This document shows, piece after piece, positions 47,001 through 62,347 of a stretch of 64,000 bases of DNA. Positions within the stretch are counted from its first letter, which is position 1, and the number at the start of each line of letters is the position of its first letter. The stretch comes from Colletes latitarsis (taxonomy: Eukaryota; Arthropoda; Insecta; Hymenoptera; Colletidae). The stretch is from positions 2,819,672 to 2,883,671 of the forward strand of contig NC_135134.1 of the NCBI RefSeq assembly GCF_051014445.1. Direction: 5' to 3'. The position numbers and the translations under genes were made by a program. The notes under the pieces were generated by a model. The model worked only from the letters and a program-made list of their open reading frames with translations, was not told the origin of the DNA and ran no database searches.

Positions 47001-47399
47001 AATTAAACCCGGTTTCGATTAATATTTTAGAGGATATTGCCGGTTATATCTCGGTTAGGTCTGGGATTTGCCCTCATCTGGCTCGTACCTTCGCATTTCT
47101 CGCATACTTGTTGGCCAGATCCTGGGCTTTTTCTGGTTTGGATCCCGTAATAATGAGGTTCCACACCGAAACAGTCAATTAAACCTGGTTGCGATTAATA
47201 TTTTGGAGGATAACGCCGGTTATGTCTCGGTTAGGTCTGGGATTTGCCCTCGTCTGGCACGTACTTTCGCATTTTTCGCATACTTGTTGGCCAGATCCTG
47301 GGTTTTTTCTGGTTTGGATCCCGTAGTAATGTGGTACCACACTGAAACAGTCAATAGAAGCTGGTTCCGAATAGTATTTTAGAGGATAACGCTGGTTAT

Positions 47400-50300
47400 G
47401 TCTCGGTTAGGTCCGGGACTTGCCCTCATCTGGCTCGTACTTCCGCATTTTTCGCATACTTATTGGCAAGTTCCTGGCCTTTTTCTGGTTTGTATCACGT
47501 AGTAATGCGGTACTACACCGAAACAGTCAATTAAACCTGGTTGCGATTAATATTTCAGAGGATAACGTTGGTTATGTCTCGGTTAGGTCTGGCATTTGCC
47601 CTCATCTGGCTCAAACTTTCGCGTTTTTCGCATATTTGTTGGCCAGATCCTGGGTTTTTTCTGGTTTGGATCCCGTACTAATGTGGTACCACACTGAAAC
47701 AGTCAATAGAAGCTGGTTCCGAATAGTATTTTAGAGGATAACGCTGGTTATGTCTGGGTTCGTTCTGGTATTTGCAATCATCTGGCTCATACTTTCGCGT
47801 TTTTCGCATATTTGTTGGCCAGATCCTAGGTTTTTTCTAGTTAGGATCCCGTAGTAACGAGGTTCCACACCGAAAAAGTCAATTAAACCTGGTTGCGAAT
47901 AATATTTTAGAGGATAACGCCGGTTATGTCTCGGTTAGGTCTGGGATTTGCCCTCATCTGGCTCGTACTTTCGCATTTTTCGCATACTTGTTGGCCAGAT
48001 CCTGGGCTTCCTCTGGTTTGGATCACGTAGTAATGTGGGACCACACTGAAACAGTCAATTAAACCTGGTTTCGATTAATATTTTAGAGGATAACTCCGGT
48101 TATTTCTCGGTTAGGTCTGGGATTTGCCCTCATCTGTCTCGTACTTCCGCAATTTTCGCATACTTATTGGCAAGATCCTGGCCTTTTTCTGGTTTGTATC
48201 ACGTAGTAATGCGGTACTACACCGAAACAGTCAATTAAACCTGGTTGCGATTAATATTTTAGAGGATAACGCTGGTTATGTCTCGGTTAGGTCTGGGATT
48301 TGCCCTCATCTGTCTCGTAATTCCGCAATTTTCGCATACTTATTGGCAAGATCCAGGCCTTTTTCTGGTTTGTATCACGTAGTAATGCCATACTACACCG
48401 AAACAGTCAATTAAACCTGCTTGCGATTAATATTTTAGAGGATAACGTTGGTTATGTCTCGGTTAGGTCTGGCATTTGCCCTCATCTGGCTCAAACTTTC
48501 GCGTTTTTCGCATATTTGTTGGCCAGATCCTGGGTTTTTTCTGGTTTGGATCCCGTAGTAATGTGGTACCACACTGAAGCAGTCAATAGAAGCTGGTTCC
48601 GAATAGTATTTTAGAGGATAACGCTGGTTATGTCTGGGTTCGTTCTGGTATTTGCAATCATCTGGCTCATACTTTCGCGTTTTTCGCATATTTGTTGGCC
48701 AGATCCTGGGTTTTTTCTGGTTTGGATTCCGTAGTAATGAGGTGCCACACGGAAACAGTCAATTAAACCTGGTTGCGATTAATATTTTAGAGGATATCGC
48801 CGGTTATGTCTCGGTTAGGGCTGGGATTTGCCCTCATCTGGCTCGTACTTTCGCATTTCTCGCATACTTGTTGGCCAGATCCTGGGCTTTTTCTGGTTTG
48901 GATCACGTAGTAATGTGGTACCACACTGAGACAGTCAATAAAAGTTGGTCCCGATTAGTATTTTAGAGGATAACGCTGGTTATGTCTCGGTTAGTTCTGG
49001 TATTTGCAATCATCTTGCTCATACTTTCGCTTTTTTCGCATACTTGCTGGCCAGATGCTGGGTTTTTTTTGGTTTGGACCCCGTAGTAATGTGGTGCCAC
49101 ACCGAAACAGTCAATTAACCCTGGTTGCGATTAATATTTTAGAGGATAACGCCGGTTATGTCTCGGTTAGGTCTGAAATTTGCCCTCATCTGGCTCGTAC
49201 TTTCGCATTTCTCGCATACTTGTTGGCCAGATCCTGGCCTTTTTCTGGTTTGTATCACGTAGTAATGTGGGACCACACTGAAACAGTCAATAGAAGCTGG
49301 TTCCGAATACTATTTTAAAGGATAACGCTGGCTATGTCTGGGTTAGTTCTGGTATTTGCAATCATCTGGCTCATACTTTCGCGTTTTTCGCATATTTGTT
49401 GGCCAGATCCTGGGTTTTTTCTGGTTTGGATCGCGTAGTAATGAGGTTCCACACCGAAACAGTCAATTAAACCTGGTTGCGATTAATATTTTAGAGGATA
49501 ACGCCGGTTATGTCTCGGTTAGGTCTGGAATTTGCCCTCATCTGGCTCGTACTTTCGCATTTTTCGCATACTTGTTGGCCAGATCCTGGGCTATTTCTGG
49601 TTTGTATCACGTAGTAATGTGGTACCACACTGAAACAGTCAATAGAAGCTGGTTCCGAATAGTATTTTAGAGGATACCGCTGGCTATGTCTGGGTTAGTT
49701 CTGGTATTTGCAATCATCTGGCTCATACTTTCGCGTTTTTCGCATATTTGTCGGCCAGATCCTGGGTTTTTTCTGGTTTGGATCCCGTAGTAATGAGGTT
49801 CCACACCTGTACAGTCAGTTAAACCTGGCTGCGATTAATATTTTAGAGGATAACGCCGGTTTTGTCTCGGTTAGGTCTGGGATTTGCCCTCATCTGGCTC
49901 GTACTTTCGCATTTCTCGCATACTTGTTGGCCAGATCCTGGCCTTTTTCTGGTTTGTATCACGTAGTAATGTGGTAGCACACTAAAACAGTCAATAGAAG
50001 CTGGTTCCGCATAGTATTTTAGAGGATAACGCTGGCTATGTCTGGGTTAGTTCTGGTATTTGCAATCATCTGGCTCATACTTTCGCGTTTTTCGCATATT
50101 TGTTGGCCAGATCCTGGGTTTTTTCTGGTTTGGATTCCGTAGTAATGAGGTGCCACACCGAAACAGTCAATTAAACCTGGTTGCGAATAATATTTTAGAG
50201 GATAACCCCGGTTATGTCTCGGTTAGGGCTGGGACTTGCCCTCATCTGGCTCGTACTTTCGCATATCTCGCATACTTCTTGGCCAGATCCTGGGCTTTTT

Positions 50301-53300
50301 CTGTTTTGGATCACGTAGTAATGTGGTACCACACTGAGACGGTCAATAAAAGTTGGTCCCGATTAGTATTTTAGAGGATAACGCTGGTTATGTCTCGGTT
50401 AGGTCTGGGATTTGCCCTCATCTGACTCGTACATTCGCATTTTTCGCATACTTGTTGGCCAGATCCTGGCCTTTTTCTGGCTTGGACCAAGTAGTAATGT
50501 GGGACCACACTGAAACAGTCAATTAAACCCGGTTGCGATTAATATTTTAGAGGATAACGCCGGTTATGTCTCGGTTAGGTCCGGGATTTGCCCTCATCTG
50601 GCTCGTACTTTCGCATTTTTCGCATACTTGTTGGCCAGATCCTGGGTATATTCTGGTTTGTATCCCGTAATAATGACATTCCTCACCGAAACAGTCAATT
50701 AAACCCGGTTTCGATTAATATTTTAGAGGATATTGCCGGTTATATCTCGGTTAGGTCTGGGATTTGCCCTCATCTGGCCCGTACTTTCGCAATTTTTCGC
50801 ATACTTCAATGGCCAGATCCTGTGTTTTACTATTGTTAGGATCACGTAGTAATGTGGTACCACACTGAAACAGTCAATTAAACCTGGTTGCGACTAATAT
50901 TTTAGAGGATAAGGCAGGTTATTTCTCGGTTAGTTCTGGTATTTGCAATCATGTGGCTCATACTTTCGCGTTTCTCGGATACTTGTTCTCAAGATCCTGG
51001 GCTTTTTCTGGTTTGTGTCACGTAGTAATGCGGTACCACACCGAAGCAGTCAATTAGACCTTGGTTGCGATTAATATTTTAGAGGGTAACGCCGGTTATG
51101 TCTCGGTTAGGTCTGGGTTTTGCCTTCATCTGGCTCGTACTTTCGCATTTTTCGCATACTTGTTGGCCAGATCCTGGGCTTTTTCTGGTTTGTATCACGT
51201 AGTAATGTGGCACCACACTGAAACAGTCAATAGAAGCTGGTTCCGAATAGTATTTTAGAGGATAACGCTGGCTATGTCTGGGATAGTTCTGGTATTTGCA
51301 ATCATCTGGCTCATACTTTCGCGTTTTTCGCATACTTGTTGGCCAGATCCTGGGCTTCTTCTGGTTTGGATCACGTTGTAATGTGGGACCACACTGAAAC
51401 AGTCAATTAAATCTGATTTCGATTATTATTTTAGAGGATAACTCCGGTTATTTCTCGGTTAGGTCTGGGTTTTGCCTTCATCTGGCTCGTACTTTCGCAT
51501 TTCTCGCATACTTGTTGGCCAGATCCTGGGCTTTTTCTGGTTTGTATCACGCAGTACTGTGGTACCACACTGAAACAGTCAATAGAAGCTGGTTCCGAAT
51601 AGTATTTTAGAGGATAACGATGGTTATGTCTCGGTTAGGTCTGGGATTTGCTCTCATCTGGCCCGTACTTTCGCATTTTTCGCATACTTGTTGGCCAGAT
51701 CCTGGGCTTTTTCTGGTTTGGATCACGTAGTAATGTGGTACCACACTGAGACAGTCAATAAAAGTTGGTCCCGATTAGTATTTTAGAGGATAACGCTGGT
51801 TATATCTCGGTTAGGTCTGGGATTTGCCCTCATCTGGCTCGTACCTTCGCATTTCTCGCATACTTGTTGTCCAGATCCTGGCCTTTTTCTGGCTTGGACC
51901 AAGTAGTAATGTGGGACCACACTGAAACAGTCAATTAAACCTGGTTGCGATTAATATTTTAGAGGATAACGCCGGTTATGTCTCGGTTAGGTCTGGGATT
52001 TGCCATCATCTGGCACGTACTTTCGCATTTTTCGCATACTTGTTGGCCAGATCCTGGGCTTTTTCTGGTTTGTATCACGTAGTGATGTGGTACCACACTG
52101 AAACAGTCAATAGAAGCTGGTTCCGAATAGTATTTTAGAGGATGACGCTGGTTATGTCTCGGTTAGGTCTGGGATTTGCCCTCATCTGATCCGTACTTTC
52201 GCATTTTTCGCATTCTTGTTGGCCAGATCCTGGGCTTTTTCTGGTTTGGATCACGTAGTAATGCGGTACCACACTGAAACAGTTAATTAAACCTGGTTGC
52301 GATTAATATTTTAGAGGATAACGCCGGTTATGTCTCGCTCAGGTCTGGGATTTTCCCTCATCTGGCTCGTACCTTCGCATTTTTCGCATACTTGTTGGCC
52401 AGATGCTGGGTCTTTTCTGGTTTGGATCCCGTAATAATGACGTTCCACACCGAAACAGTCAATTAAACCTGGTTTCGATTAATCTTTTAGAGGATATTGC
52501 CGGTTATATCTCGGTTAGGTCTGGGATTTGCCCTCATCTGGCTCGTACCTTCGCATTTCTCGCATACTTGTTGTCCAGATCCTGGCCTTTTTCTGGCTTG
52601 GACCAAGTAGTAATGTGGGACCACACTGAAACAGTCAATTAAACCTGGTTGCGATTAATATTTTAGAGGATAATGCCGGTTATGTCTCGGTTAGGTCTGG
52701 GATTTGCCCTCATCTGGCACGTACTTTCGCATTTTTCGCATACTTGTTGGCCAGATCCTGGGCCTTTTCTGGTTTGTATCACGTAGTGATGTGGTACCAC
52801 ACTAAAACAGTCAATAGAAGCTGGTTCCGAATAGTATTTTAGAGGATGACGCTGGATATGTCTTGGTTAGGTCTGGGATTTGCCCTCATCTGATCCGTAC
52901 TTTCGCATTTTTCGCATTCTTGTTGGCCAGATCCTGGGCTTTTTCTGGTTTGGATCACGTAGTAATGCGGTACCACACCGAAACAGTCAACTAAACCTTG
53001 GTTGCGATTAATATTTTAGAGGATAACGCCGGTTACGTCTCGGTTAGGTCTGAGTTTTGCCCTCATCTGGCTCGTACTTTCGCATTTTTCGCATACTTGT
53101 TGGCCAGATCCTGGGCTTTTTCTGGTTTGTATCACGTAGTAATGTGGTACCACACTGAAACAGTCAATAGAAGCTGGTTCCGAATAGTATTTTAGAGGTT
53201 TACGCTGGCTATGTCTGGGTAAGTTCTGGTATTTGCAATCATCTGGCTCATACTTTCGCGTTATTCGCATATTTGTTGGCCAGATCCTGGGCTTTTTTCT

Positions 53301-54400
53301 GGTTTGGATCCCGTAGTAATGAGGTTCCACACCTGAACAATCAACTAAACCTGGTTGCGATTAATATTTTAGAGGATAACGCCGGTTTTGTCTCGGTTAG
53401 GTCTGGGATTTGCCCTCATCTGGCTCGTACTTTCGCAATTTTTCGCATACTTGAATGGCCAGATCCTGTGTTTTACTATTGTTAGGATCACGTAGTAATG
53501 TGGTACCACACTGAAACAGTCAATTAAACCTGGTTGCGACTAATATTTTAGAGGATAACGCAGGTAATTTCTCGGTTAGTTCTGGTATTTGCAATCATCT
53601 GGCTCATACTTTCGCGTTTCTCGCATACTTGTTGGCCAGATCCTGGGCTTTTTCTGGTTTGTATCACGCAGTAATCTGGTACCACACTGAAACAGTCAAT
53701 AGAAGCTGGTTCCGAATAGTATTTTAGAGGATAACGATGGTTATGTCTCGGATAGGTCTGGGATTTGGTCTCATCTGGCCCGTACTCTCGCATTTTTCGC
53801 ATACTTGTTGGCCAGATCCTGGCCTTTTTCTGGCTTGGACCAAGTAGTAATGTGGGACCACACTGAAACAGTCAATTAAACCTGGTTGCGATTAATATTT
53901 TAGAGGATAACGCCGGTTATGTCTCGGTTAGGTCTGTGATTTGCCTTCATCTGGCTCGTACCTTCGCATTTTTCGCATACTTGTTGGCCAGATGCTGGGT
54001 CTTTTCTGGTTTGGATCCCGTAATAATGACGTTCCACACCGAAACAGTCAATTAAACCTGGTTTCGATTAATCTGTTAGAGGATAACGCTGGTTATGTCT
54101 CGGTTAGGTCTGGGAATTGCCCTCATCTGGCCCGTACTTTCGCATTTTTCGCATACTTGTTGGCCAGATCATGGCCTTTTTCTGGCTTGGACCAAGTAGT
54201 AACGTGGTACCACACAGAAACAGTCAATAGAAGCTGGTTCCGGATAGTATTTTAGAGGATAACGCTGGTTATGTCTGGGTTCGTTCTGGTATTTGCAATC
54301 ATCTAGCTCATACATTCGCGTTTTTCGCATACTTGTTGGCCAGATGCTGGGTTTTTTCTGGTTTGGATCCCGTAATAATGACGTTCCACACCGAAACAGT
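47400..54400. repeat. Duplicated block, copy 2
   Basis: This is the counterpart of 41250-47000, longer by the net gain of seven monomers. The dimer present twice at 42837 and 43189 is present once here, at about 49004. Confidence 0.75.
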
Positions 54401-54607
54401 CACCTAAACCTGGTTTCGAATAATACTTTAGAGGATATTGCCGGTTATATCTCGATTAGGTCTGGGATTTGCCCTCATCTGGCTCGTACCTTCGCATTTC
54501 TCGCATACTTGTTGGCCAGATCCTGGGCTTTTTCTGGTTTGGATCCCGTAATAATGACATTCCACACTGAAACAGTTAATTAAACCCGGTTTCGATTAAT
54601 ATTTTAG

Positions 54608-57600
54608 AGGATATTGCCGGTTATATCTCGGTTAGGTCTGGGATTTGCCCTCATCTGGCTCGTACCTTCGCATTTCTCGCATACTTGTTGGCCAGATCCT
54701 GGGCTTTTTCTGGTTTGGATCCCGTAGTAATGAGGTTCCACACCGAAACAGTCAATTAAACCTGGTTGCGATTAATATTTTAGAGGATAACGCCGGTTAT
54801 GTCTCGGTTAGGTCTGGGATTTGCCCTCATCTGGCTCGTACCTTCGCATTTCTCGCATACTTGTTGGCCAGATCCTGGCCTTTTTCTGGTTTGTATCACG
54901 TAGTAATGTGGTACCACACTGAAACAGTCAATAGAAGCTGGTTTCGGATAGTATTTTAGAGGATAACGCTGGTTATGTCTGGGTTCCTTCTGGTATTTGC
55001 AATCATCTTGCTCATACTTTCGCTTTTTCGCATACTTGTTGCCCAGATGCTGGGTTTTTTCTGGTTTGGACCACGTAGTAATGAGGTACCTCACTGAAAC
55101 AGTCAATAAAAGCTGGTTGCGATTAATATTTGAGAGGATATTGCCGGTTATGTCTCGGTTAGGTCTGGGATTTGCCCTCATCTGGCTCGTACTTTCGCAT
55201 TTTTCGCATACTTGTTGGCCAGATCCTGGGCTTTTTCTGGTTTGTATCACGTAGTAATGTGGTACCACACAGAAACAGTCAATAGAAGCTGGTTCCGGAT
55301 AGTATTTTAGAGGATAACGCTGGTTATGTCTGGGTTCGTTCTGGTATTTGCAATCATCTAGCTCATACATTCGCGCTTTTCGCATATTTGTTGGCCAGAT
55401 CCTGGGCTTTTTCTGGTTTGGATTCCGTAGCAATGAGCTGCCACACCGAAACAGTCAATTAAACCTGGTTGCGACTAATATTTTAGCGGATAACGCCGGT
55501 TATGTCTAGGTTAGGGCTGAGGTTTGCCCTCATCTGGCTCTTACTTTCGCATTTTTCGCATACTTGTTGGCCAGATGTTGGGTTTTTTCTGGTTTGAACC
55601 ACGTAGTAATGACGTACCTCACTGAAACAGTCAATAAAAGCTGGTTCCGATTAGTGTGTTAGAGGGTAACGCCGGTTATATCTCGGTTAGGTCTGGGATT
55701 TGCACTGATCTGGTCCGTACCTTCGCATTTTTCGCATACTTGTTGGCCAGATCCTGGGCTTTTTCTGGTTTGTATCACGTAGTAATGTGGTACCACACAG
55801 AAACAGTCAATAGAAGCTGGTTCCGGATAGTACTTTAGAGGATAACGCTGGTTATGTCTGGGTTCGTTTTGGTATTTGCAATCATCTAGCTCATACATTC
55901 GCGTTCTTCGCATATTTGTAGGCCAGATCCTGGGCTTTTTCTGGTTTGGATTCCGTTGTAATGAGCTGCCACACCGAAACAGTCAATTAAACCTGGTTGC
56001 GACTAATATTTTAGAGGATAACGCTGGTTATGTCTCGGTTAGGTCTGGGAATTGCCCTCATCTGGCCCGTACTTTCGCATTTTTCGCATACTTGTTGGCC
56101 AGATCCTGGGCTTTTTCTGGTTTGTATCACGTAGTAATGTGGTACCACACTGAAACAGTCAATAGAAGCTTGTTCCGAATAGTATTTTAGAGGATAACGC
56201 TGGCTATGTCTCGGTTAGGTCTGGGATTTGCCCTCATCTGGCTCGTACTTTCGCATTTTTCGCATACTTGTTGGCCAGATCCTGGGCTTTTTCTGGTTTG
56301 TATCACGTAGTAATGTGGTACCACACTGAAACAGTCAATAGAAGCTGGTTCCGGATAGTATTTTAGAGGATAACGCTGGTTATGTCTGGGTTCCTTCTGA
56401 TATTTGCAATCATCTTGCTCATACTTTCGCTTTTTTCGCATACTTGTTGGCCAGATGCTGGGTTTTTTCTGGTTTGGACCACGTAGTAATGAGGTACCTC
56501 ACTGAAACAGGCAATAAAAGCTGGTTCCGATTAGTGTTTTAGAGGATAACGCCGGTTATATCTCGGTTACGTCTGGGATTTGCACTCATCTGGCTCGTAC
56601 CTTCGCATTTTTCGCATACTTGTTGGCCAGATCCTGGCGTTTTTCTGGTTTGTATCACGTAGTAATGTGGTACCACACTGAAACAGTCAATAGAAGCTGG
56701 TTCCGAATAGTATTTTAGAGGATAGCGCTGGCTATGTCTGGGTTAGTTCTGGTATTTGCAATCATCTGGCTCATCCTTTCGCGTTCTTCGCATATTTGTT
56801 GGCCAGATCCTGGCCGTTTTCTGGCTTGGACCAAGTAGTAATGTGGGACCACACTGAAACAGTCAATTAAACCTGGTTGCGATTAATATTTTAGAGGATA
56901 ACGCCGGTTATGTCTCGGTTAGGTCTGGGATTTGCCCTCATCTGGCTCGTACCTTCGCATTCTTCGCATACTTGTTGGCCAGATGCTGGGTTTTTTCTGG
57001 CTTGGATCCCGTAATAATGACGTGCCACACCGAAACAGTCAATTAAACCTGGTTTCGATTAATATTTTAGAGGATATTGCCGGTTATATCTCGGTTAGGT
57101 CTGGGATTTGCCCTCATCTGGCTCGTACCTTCGCATTTCTCGCATACTTGTTGGCCAGATCCTGGCCTTTTTCTGGCTTGGACCAAGTAGTAATGTGGGA
57201 CCAAACCTCAACAATCAATTAAACCTGGTTGCGATTAGTATTTTTGAGGATAACGCCGGTTATGTCTCGGTTAGGTCTGGGATTTGCCCTCATCTGGCTC
57301 GTACTTTCGCATTTTTCGCATACTTGTTGGCCAGATCCTGGGCTTTTTCTGGTTTGTATCACGTAGTAGTGTGGTACCACACAGAAACAGTCAATAGAAG
57401 CTGGTTCCGGATAGTATTTTAGAGGATACCGCTGGTTATGTCTGGGTTCGTTCTGGTATTTGCAATCATCTAGCTCATACATTCGCGCTTTTCGCATATT
57501 TGTTGGCCAGATCCTGGGCTTTTTCTGGTTTGGATTTCGTAGCAATGAGCTGCCACACCGAAACAGTCAATTAAACCTGGTTGCGACTAATATTTTAGAG

Positions 57601-58477
57601 GATAACGCCGGTTATGTCTAGGTTAGGGCTGAGGTTTGCCCTCATCTGGCTCGTACTTTCGCATTTCTCGCATACTTGTTGGCCAGATGCTGGGTGATTT
57701 CTGGTTTGGATCACGTAGTAATGTGGTACCACACTGAAACAGTCAATTAAACCTGGTTGCGACTAATATTTTAGAGGATAACGCAGGTAATTTCTCGGTT
57801 AGTTCTGGTATTTGCAATCATCTGGCTCATACTTTCGCGTTTCTCGCATACTTGTTGGCCAGATCCTGGGCTTTTTCTGGTTTGTATCACGCAGTAATCT
57901 GGTACCACACTGAAACAGTCAATAGAAGCTGGTTCCGAATAGTATTTTAGAGGATAACGATGGTTATGTCTCGGTTAGGACTGGGATTTGGTCTCATCTG
58001 GCCCGTACTCTCGCATTTTTCGCATACTTGTTGGCCAGATCCTGGCCTTTTTCTGCCTTGGACCAAGTAGTAATGTGGGACCACACTGAAACAGTCAATT
58101 AAACCTGGTTGCGATTAATATTTTAGAGGATATTGCCGGTTATATCTCGATTAGGTCTGGGATTTGCCCTCATCTGGCTCGTACTTCGCATTTTTCGCAT
58201 ACTTGTTGGCCAGATCCTGGCCTTTTTCTGGTTTGTATCACGTAGTAATGTGGTACCACACAGAAACAGTCAATAGAAGCTGGTTCCGGATAGTATTTTA
58301 GAGGATAACGCTGGTTATGCCTGGGTTCGTTCTGGTATTTGCAATCATCTAGCTCATACATTCGCGCTTTTCGCATATTTGTTGGCCAGATCCTGGGCTT
58401 TTTCTGGTTTGGATTCCGTAGCAATGAGCTGCCACACCGAAACAGTCAATTAAACCTGGTTGCGACTAATATTTTAG
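54608..58477. repeat. 3,870-bp higher-order repeat, copy 1
   Basis: Twenty-two monomers (22 x 176 = 3,872, less 2 bp). The left breakpoint is near 54608, within GGATATTGCCGGTTATATC. Upstream of that, copy 1 differs from the sequence preceding copy 2. It differs from copy 2 at isolated bases only, for example A54733 against T58603 and T55761 against C59631. Confidence 0.9.
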
Positions 58478-61400
58478 CGGATATTGCCGGTTATATCTCG
58501 GTTAGGTCTGGGATTTGCCCTCATCTGGCTCGTACCTTCGCATTTCTCGCATACTTGTTGGCCAGATCCTGGGCTTTTTCTGGTTTGGATCCCGTAGTAA
58601 TGTGGTTCCACACCGAAACAGTCAATTAAACCTGGTTGCGATTAATATTTTAGAGGATAACGCCGGTTATGTCTCGGTTAGGTCTGGGATTTGCCCTCAT
58701 CTGGCTCGTACCTTCGCATTTCTCGCATACTTGTTGGCCAGATCCTGGCCTTTTTCTGGTTTGTATCACGTAGTAATGTGGTACCACACTGAAACAGTCA
58801 ATAGAAGCTGGTTTCGGATAGTATTTTAGAGGATAACGCTGGTTATGTCTGGGTTCCTTCTGGTATTTGCAATCATCTTGCTCATACTTTCGCTTTTTCG
58901 CATACTTGTTGCCCAGATGCTGGGTTTTTTCTGGTTTGGACCACGTAGTAATGAGGTACCTCACTGAAACAGTCAATAAAAGCTGGTTGCGATTAATATT
59001 TGAGAGGATATTGCCGGTTATGTCTCGGTTAGGTCTGGGATTTGCCCTCATCTGGCTCGTACTTTCGCATTTTTCGCATACTTGTTGGCCAGATCCTGGG
59101 CTTTTTCTGGTTTGTATCACGTAGTAATGTGGTACCACACAGAAACAGTCAATAGAAGCTGGTTCCGGATAGTATTTTAGAGGATAACGCTGGTTATGTC
59201 TGGGTTCGTTCTGGTATTTGCAATCATCTAGCTCATACATTCGCGCTTTTCGCATATTTGTTGGCCAGATCCTGGGCTTTTTCTGGTTTGGATTCCGTAG
59301 CAATGAGCTGCCACACCGAAACAGTCAATTAAACCTGGTTGCGACTAATATTTTAGCGGATAACGCCGGTTATGTCTAGGTTAGGGCTGAGGTTTGCCCT
59401 CATCTGGCTCTTACTTTCGCATTTTTCGCATACTTGTTGGCCAGATGTTGGGTTTTTTCTGGTTTGAACCACGTAGTAATGACGTACCTCACTGAAACAG
59501 TCAATAAAAGCTGGTTCCGATTAGTGTGTTAGAGGGTAACGCCGGTTATATCTCGGTTAGGTCTGGGATTTGCACTGATCTGGTCCGTACCTTCGCATTT
59601 TTCGCATACTTGTTGGCCAGATCCTGGGCTCTTTCTGGTTTGTATCACGTAGTAATGTGGTACCACACAGAAACAGTCAATAGAAGCTGGTTCCGGATAG
59701 TATTTTAGAGGATAACGCTGGTTATGTCTGGGTTCGTTTTGGTATTTGCAATCATCTAGCTCATACATTCGCGTTCTTCGCATATTTGTAGGCCAGATCC
59801 TGGGCTTTTTCTGGTTTGGATTCCGTTGTAATGAGCTGCCACACCGAAACAGTCAATTAAACCTGGTTGCGACTAATATTTTAGAGGATAACGCTGGTTA
59901 TGTCTCGGTTAGGTCTGGGAATTGCCCTCATCTGGCCCGTACTTTCGCATTTTTCGCATACTTGTTGGCCAGATCCTGGGCTTTTTCTGGTTTGTATCAC
60001 GTAGTAATGTGGTACCACACTGAAACAGTCAATAGAAGCTTGTTCCGAATAGTATTTTAGAGGATAACGCTGGCTATGTCTCGGTTAGGTCTGGGATTTG
60101 CCCTCATCTGGCTCGTACTTTCGCATTTTTCGCATACTTGTTGGCCAGATCCTGGGCTTTTTCTGGTTTGTATCACGTAGTAATGTGGTACAACACTGAA
60201 ACAGTCAATAGAAGCTGGTTCCGGATAGTATTTTAGAGGATAACGCTGGTTATGTCTGGGTTCCTTCTGATATTTGCAATCATCTTGCTCATACTTTCGC
60301 TTTTTTCGCATACTTGTTGGCCAGATGCTGGGTTTTTTCTGGTTTGGACCACGTAGTAATGAGGTACCTCACTGAAACAGGCAATAAAAGCTGGTTCCGA
60401 TTAGTGTTTTAGAGGATAACGCCGGTTATATCTCGGTTACGTCTGGGATTTGCACTCATCTGGCTCGTACCTTCGCATTTTTCGCATACTTGTTGGCCAG
60501 ATCCTGGCGTTTTTCTGGTTTGTATCACGTAGTAATGTGGTACCACACTGAAACAGTCAATAGAAGCTGGTTCCGAATAGTATTTTAGAGGATAGCGCTG
60601 GCTATGTCTGGGTTAGTTCTGGTATTTGCAATCATCTGGCTCATCCTTTCGCGTTCTTCGCATATTTGTTGGCCAGATCCTGGCCGTTTTCTGGCTTGGA
60701 CCAAGTAGTAATGTGGGACCACACTGAAACAGTCAATTAAACCTGGTTGCGATTAATATTTTAGAGGATAACGCCGGTTATGTCTCGGTTAGGTCTGGGA
60801 TTTGCCCTCATCTGGCTCGTACCTTCGCATTCTTCGCATACTTGTTGGCCAGATGCTGGGTTTTTTCTGGCTTGGATCCCGTAATAATGACGTGCCACAC
60901 CGAAACAGTCAATTAAACCTGGTTTCGATTAATATTTTAGAGGATATTGCCGGTTATATCTCGGTTAGGTCTGGGATTTGCCCTCATCTGGCTCGTACCT
61001 TCGCATTTCTCGCATACTTGTTGGCCAGATCCTGGCCTTTTTCTGGCTTGGACCAAGTAGTAATGTGGGACCAAACCTCAACAATCAATTAAACCTGGTT
61101 GCGATTAGTATTTTTGAGGATAACGCCGGTTATGTCTCGGTTAGGTCTGGGATTTGCCCTCATCTGGCTCGTACTTTCGCATTTTTCGCATACTTGTTGG
61201 CCAGATCCTGGGCTTTTTCTGGTTTGTATCACGTAGTAGTGTGGTACCACACAGAAACAGTCAATAGAAGCTGGTTCCGGATAGTATTTTAGAGGATACC
61301 GCTGGTTATGTCTGGGTTCGTTCTGGTATTTGCAATCATCTAGCTCATACATTCGCGCTTTTCGCATATTTGTTGGCCAGATCCTGGGCTTTTTCTGGTT

Positions 61401-62347
61401 TGGATTTCGTAGCAATGAGCTGCCACACCGAAACAGTCAATTAAACCTGGTTGCGACTAATATTTTAGAGGATAACGCCGGTTATGTCTAGGTTAGGGCT
61501 GAGGTTTGCCCTCATCTGGCTCGTACTTTCGCATTTCTCGCATACTTGTTGGCCAGATGCTGGGTGATTTCTGGTTTGGATCACGTAGTAATGTGGTACC
61601 ACACTGAAACAGTCAATTAAACCTGGTTGCGACTAATATTTTAGAGGATAACGCAGGTAATTTCTCGGTTAGTTCTGGTATTTGCAATCATCTGGCTCAT
61701 ACTTTCGCGTTTCTCGCATACTTGTTGGCCAGATCCTGGGCTTTTTCTGGTTTGTATCACGCAGTAATCTGGTACCACACTGAAACAGTCAATAGAAGCT
61801 GGTTCCGAATAGTATTTTAGAGGATAACGATGGTTATGTCTCGGTTAGGACTGGGATTTGGTCTCATCTGGCCCGTACTCTCGCATTTTTCGCATACTTG
61901 TTGGCCAGATCCTGGCCTTTTTCTGCCTTGGACCAAGTAGTAATGTGGGACCACACTGAAACAGTCAATTAAACCTGGTTGCGATTAATATTTTAGAGGA
62001 TATTGCCGGTTATATCTCGATTAGGTCTGGGATTTGCCCTCATCTGGCTCGTACTTCGCATTTTTCGCATACTTGTTGGCCAGATCCTGGCCTTTTTCTG
62101 GTTTGTATCACGTAGTAATGTGGTACCACACAGAAACAGTCAATAGAAGCTGGTTCCGGATAGTATTTTAGAGGATAACGCTGGTTATGTCTGGGTTCGT
62201 TCTGGTATTTGCAATCATCTAGCTCATACATTCGCGCTTTTCGCATATTTGTTGGCCAGATCCTGGGCTTTTTCTGGTTTGGATTCCGTAGCAATGAGCT
62301 GCCACACCGAAACAGTCAATTAAACCTGGTTGCGACTAATATTTTAG
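58478..62347. repeat. 3,870-bp higher-order repeat, copy 2
   Basis: It follows copy 1 directly. All landmarks are displaced by exactly 3,870 bases. It shares the derived C at 59631 with copy 3 (63501), so copies 2 and 3 are the closest pair at that site, while its T58603 is private. Confidence 0.9.
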
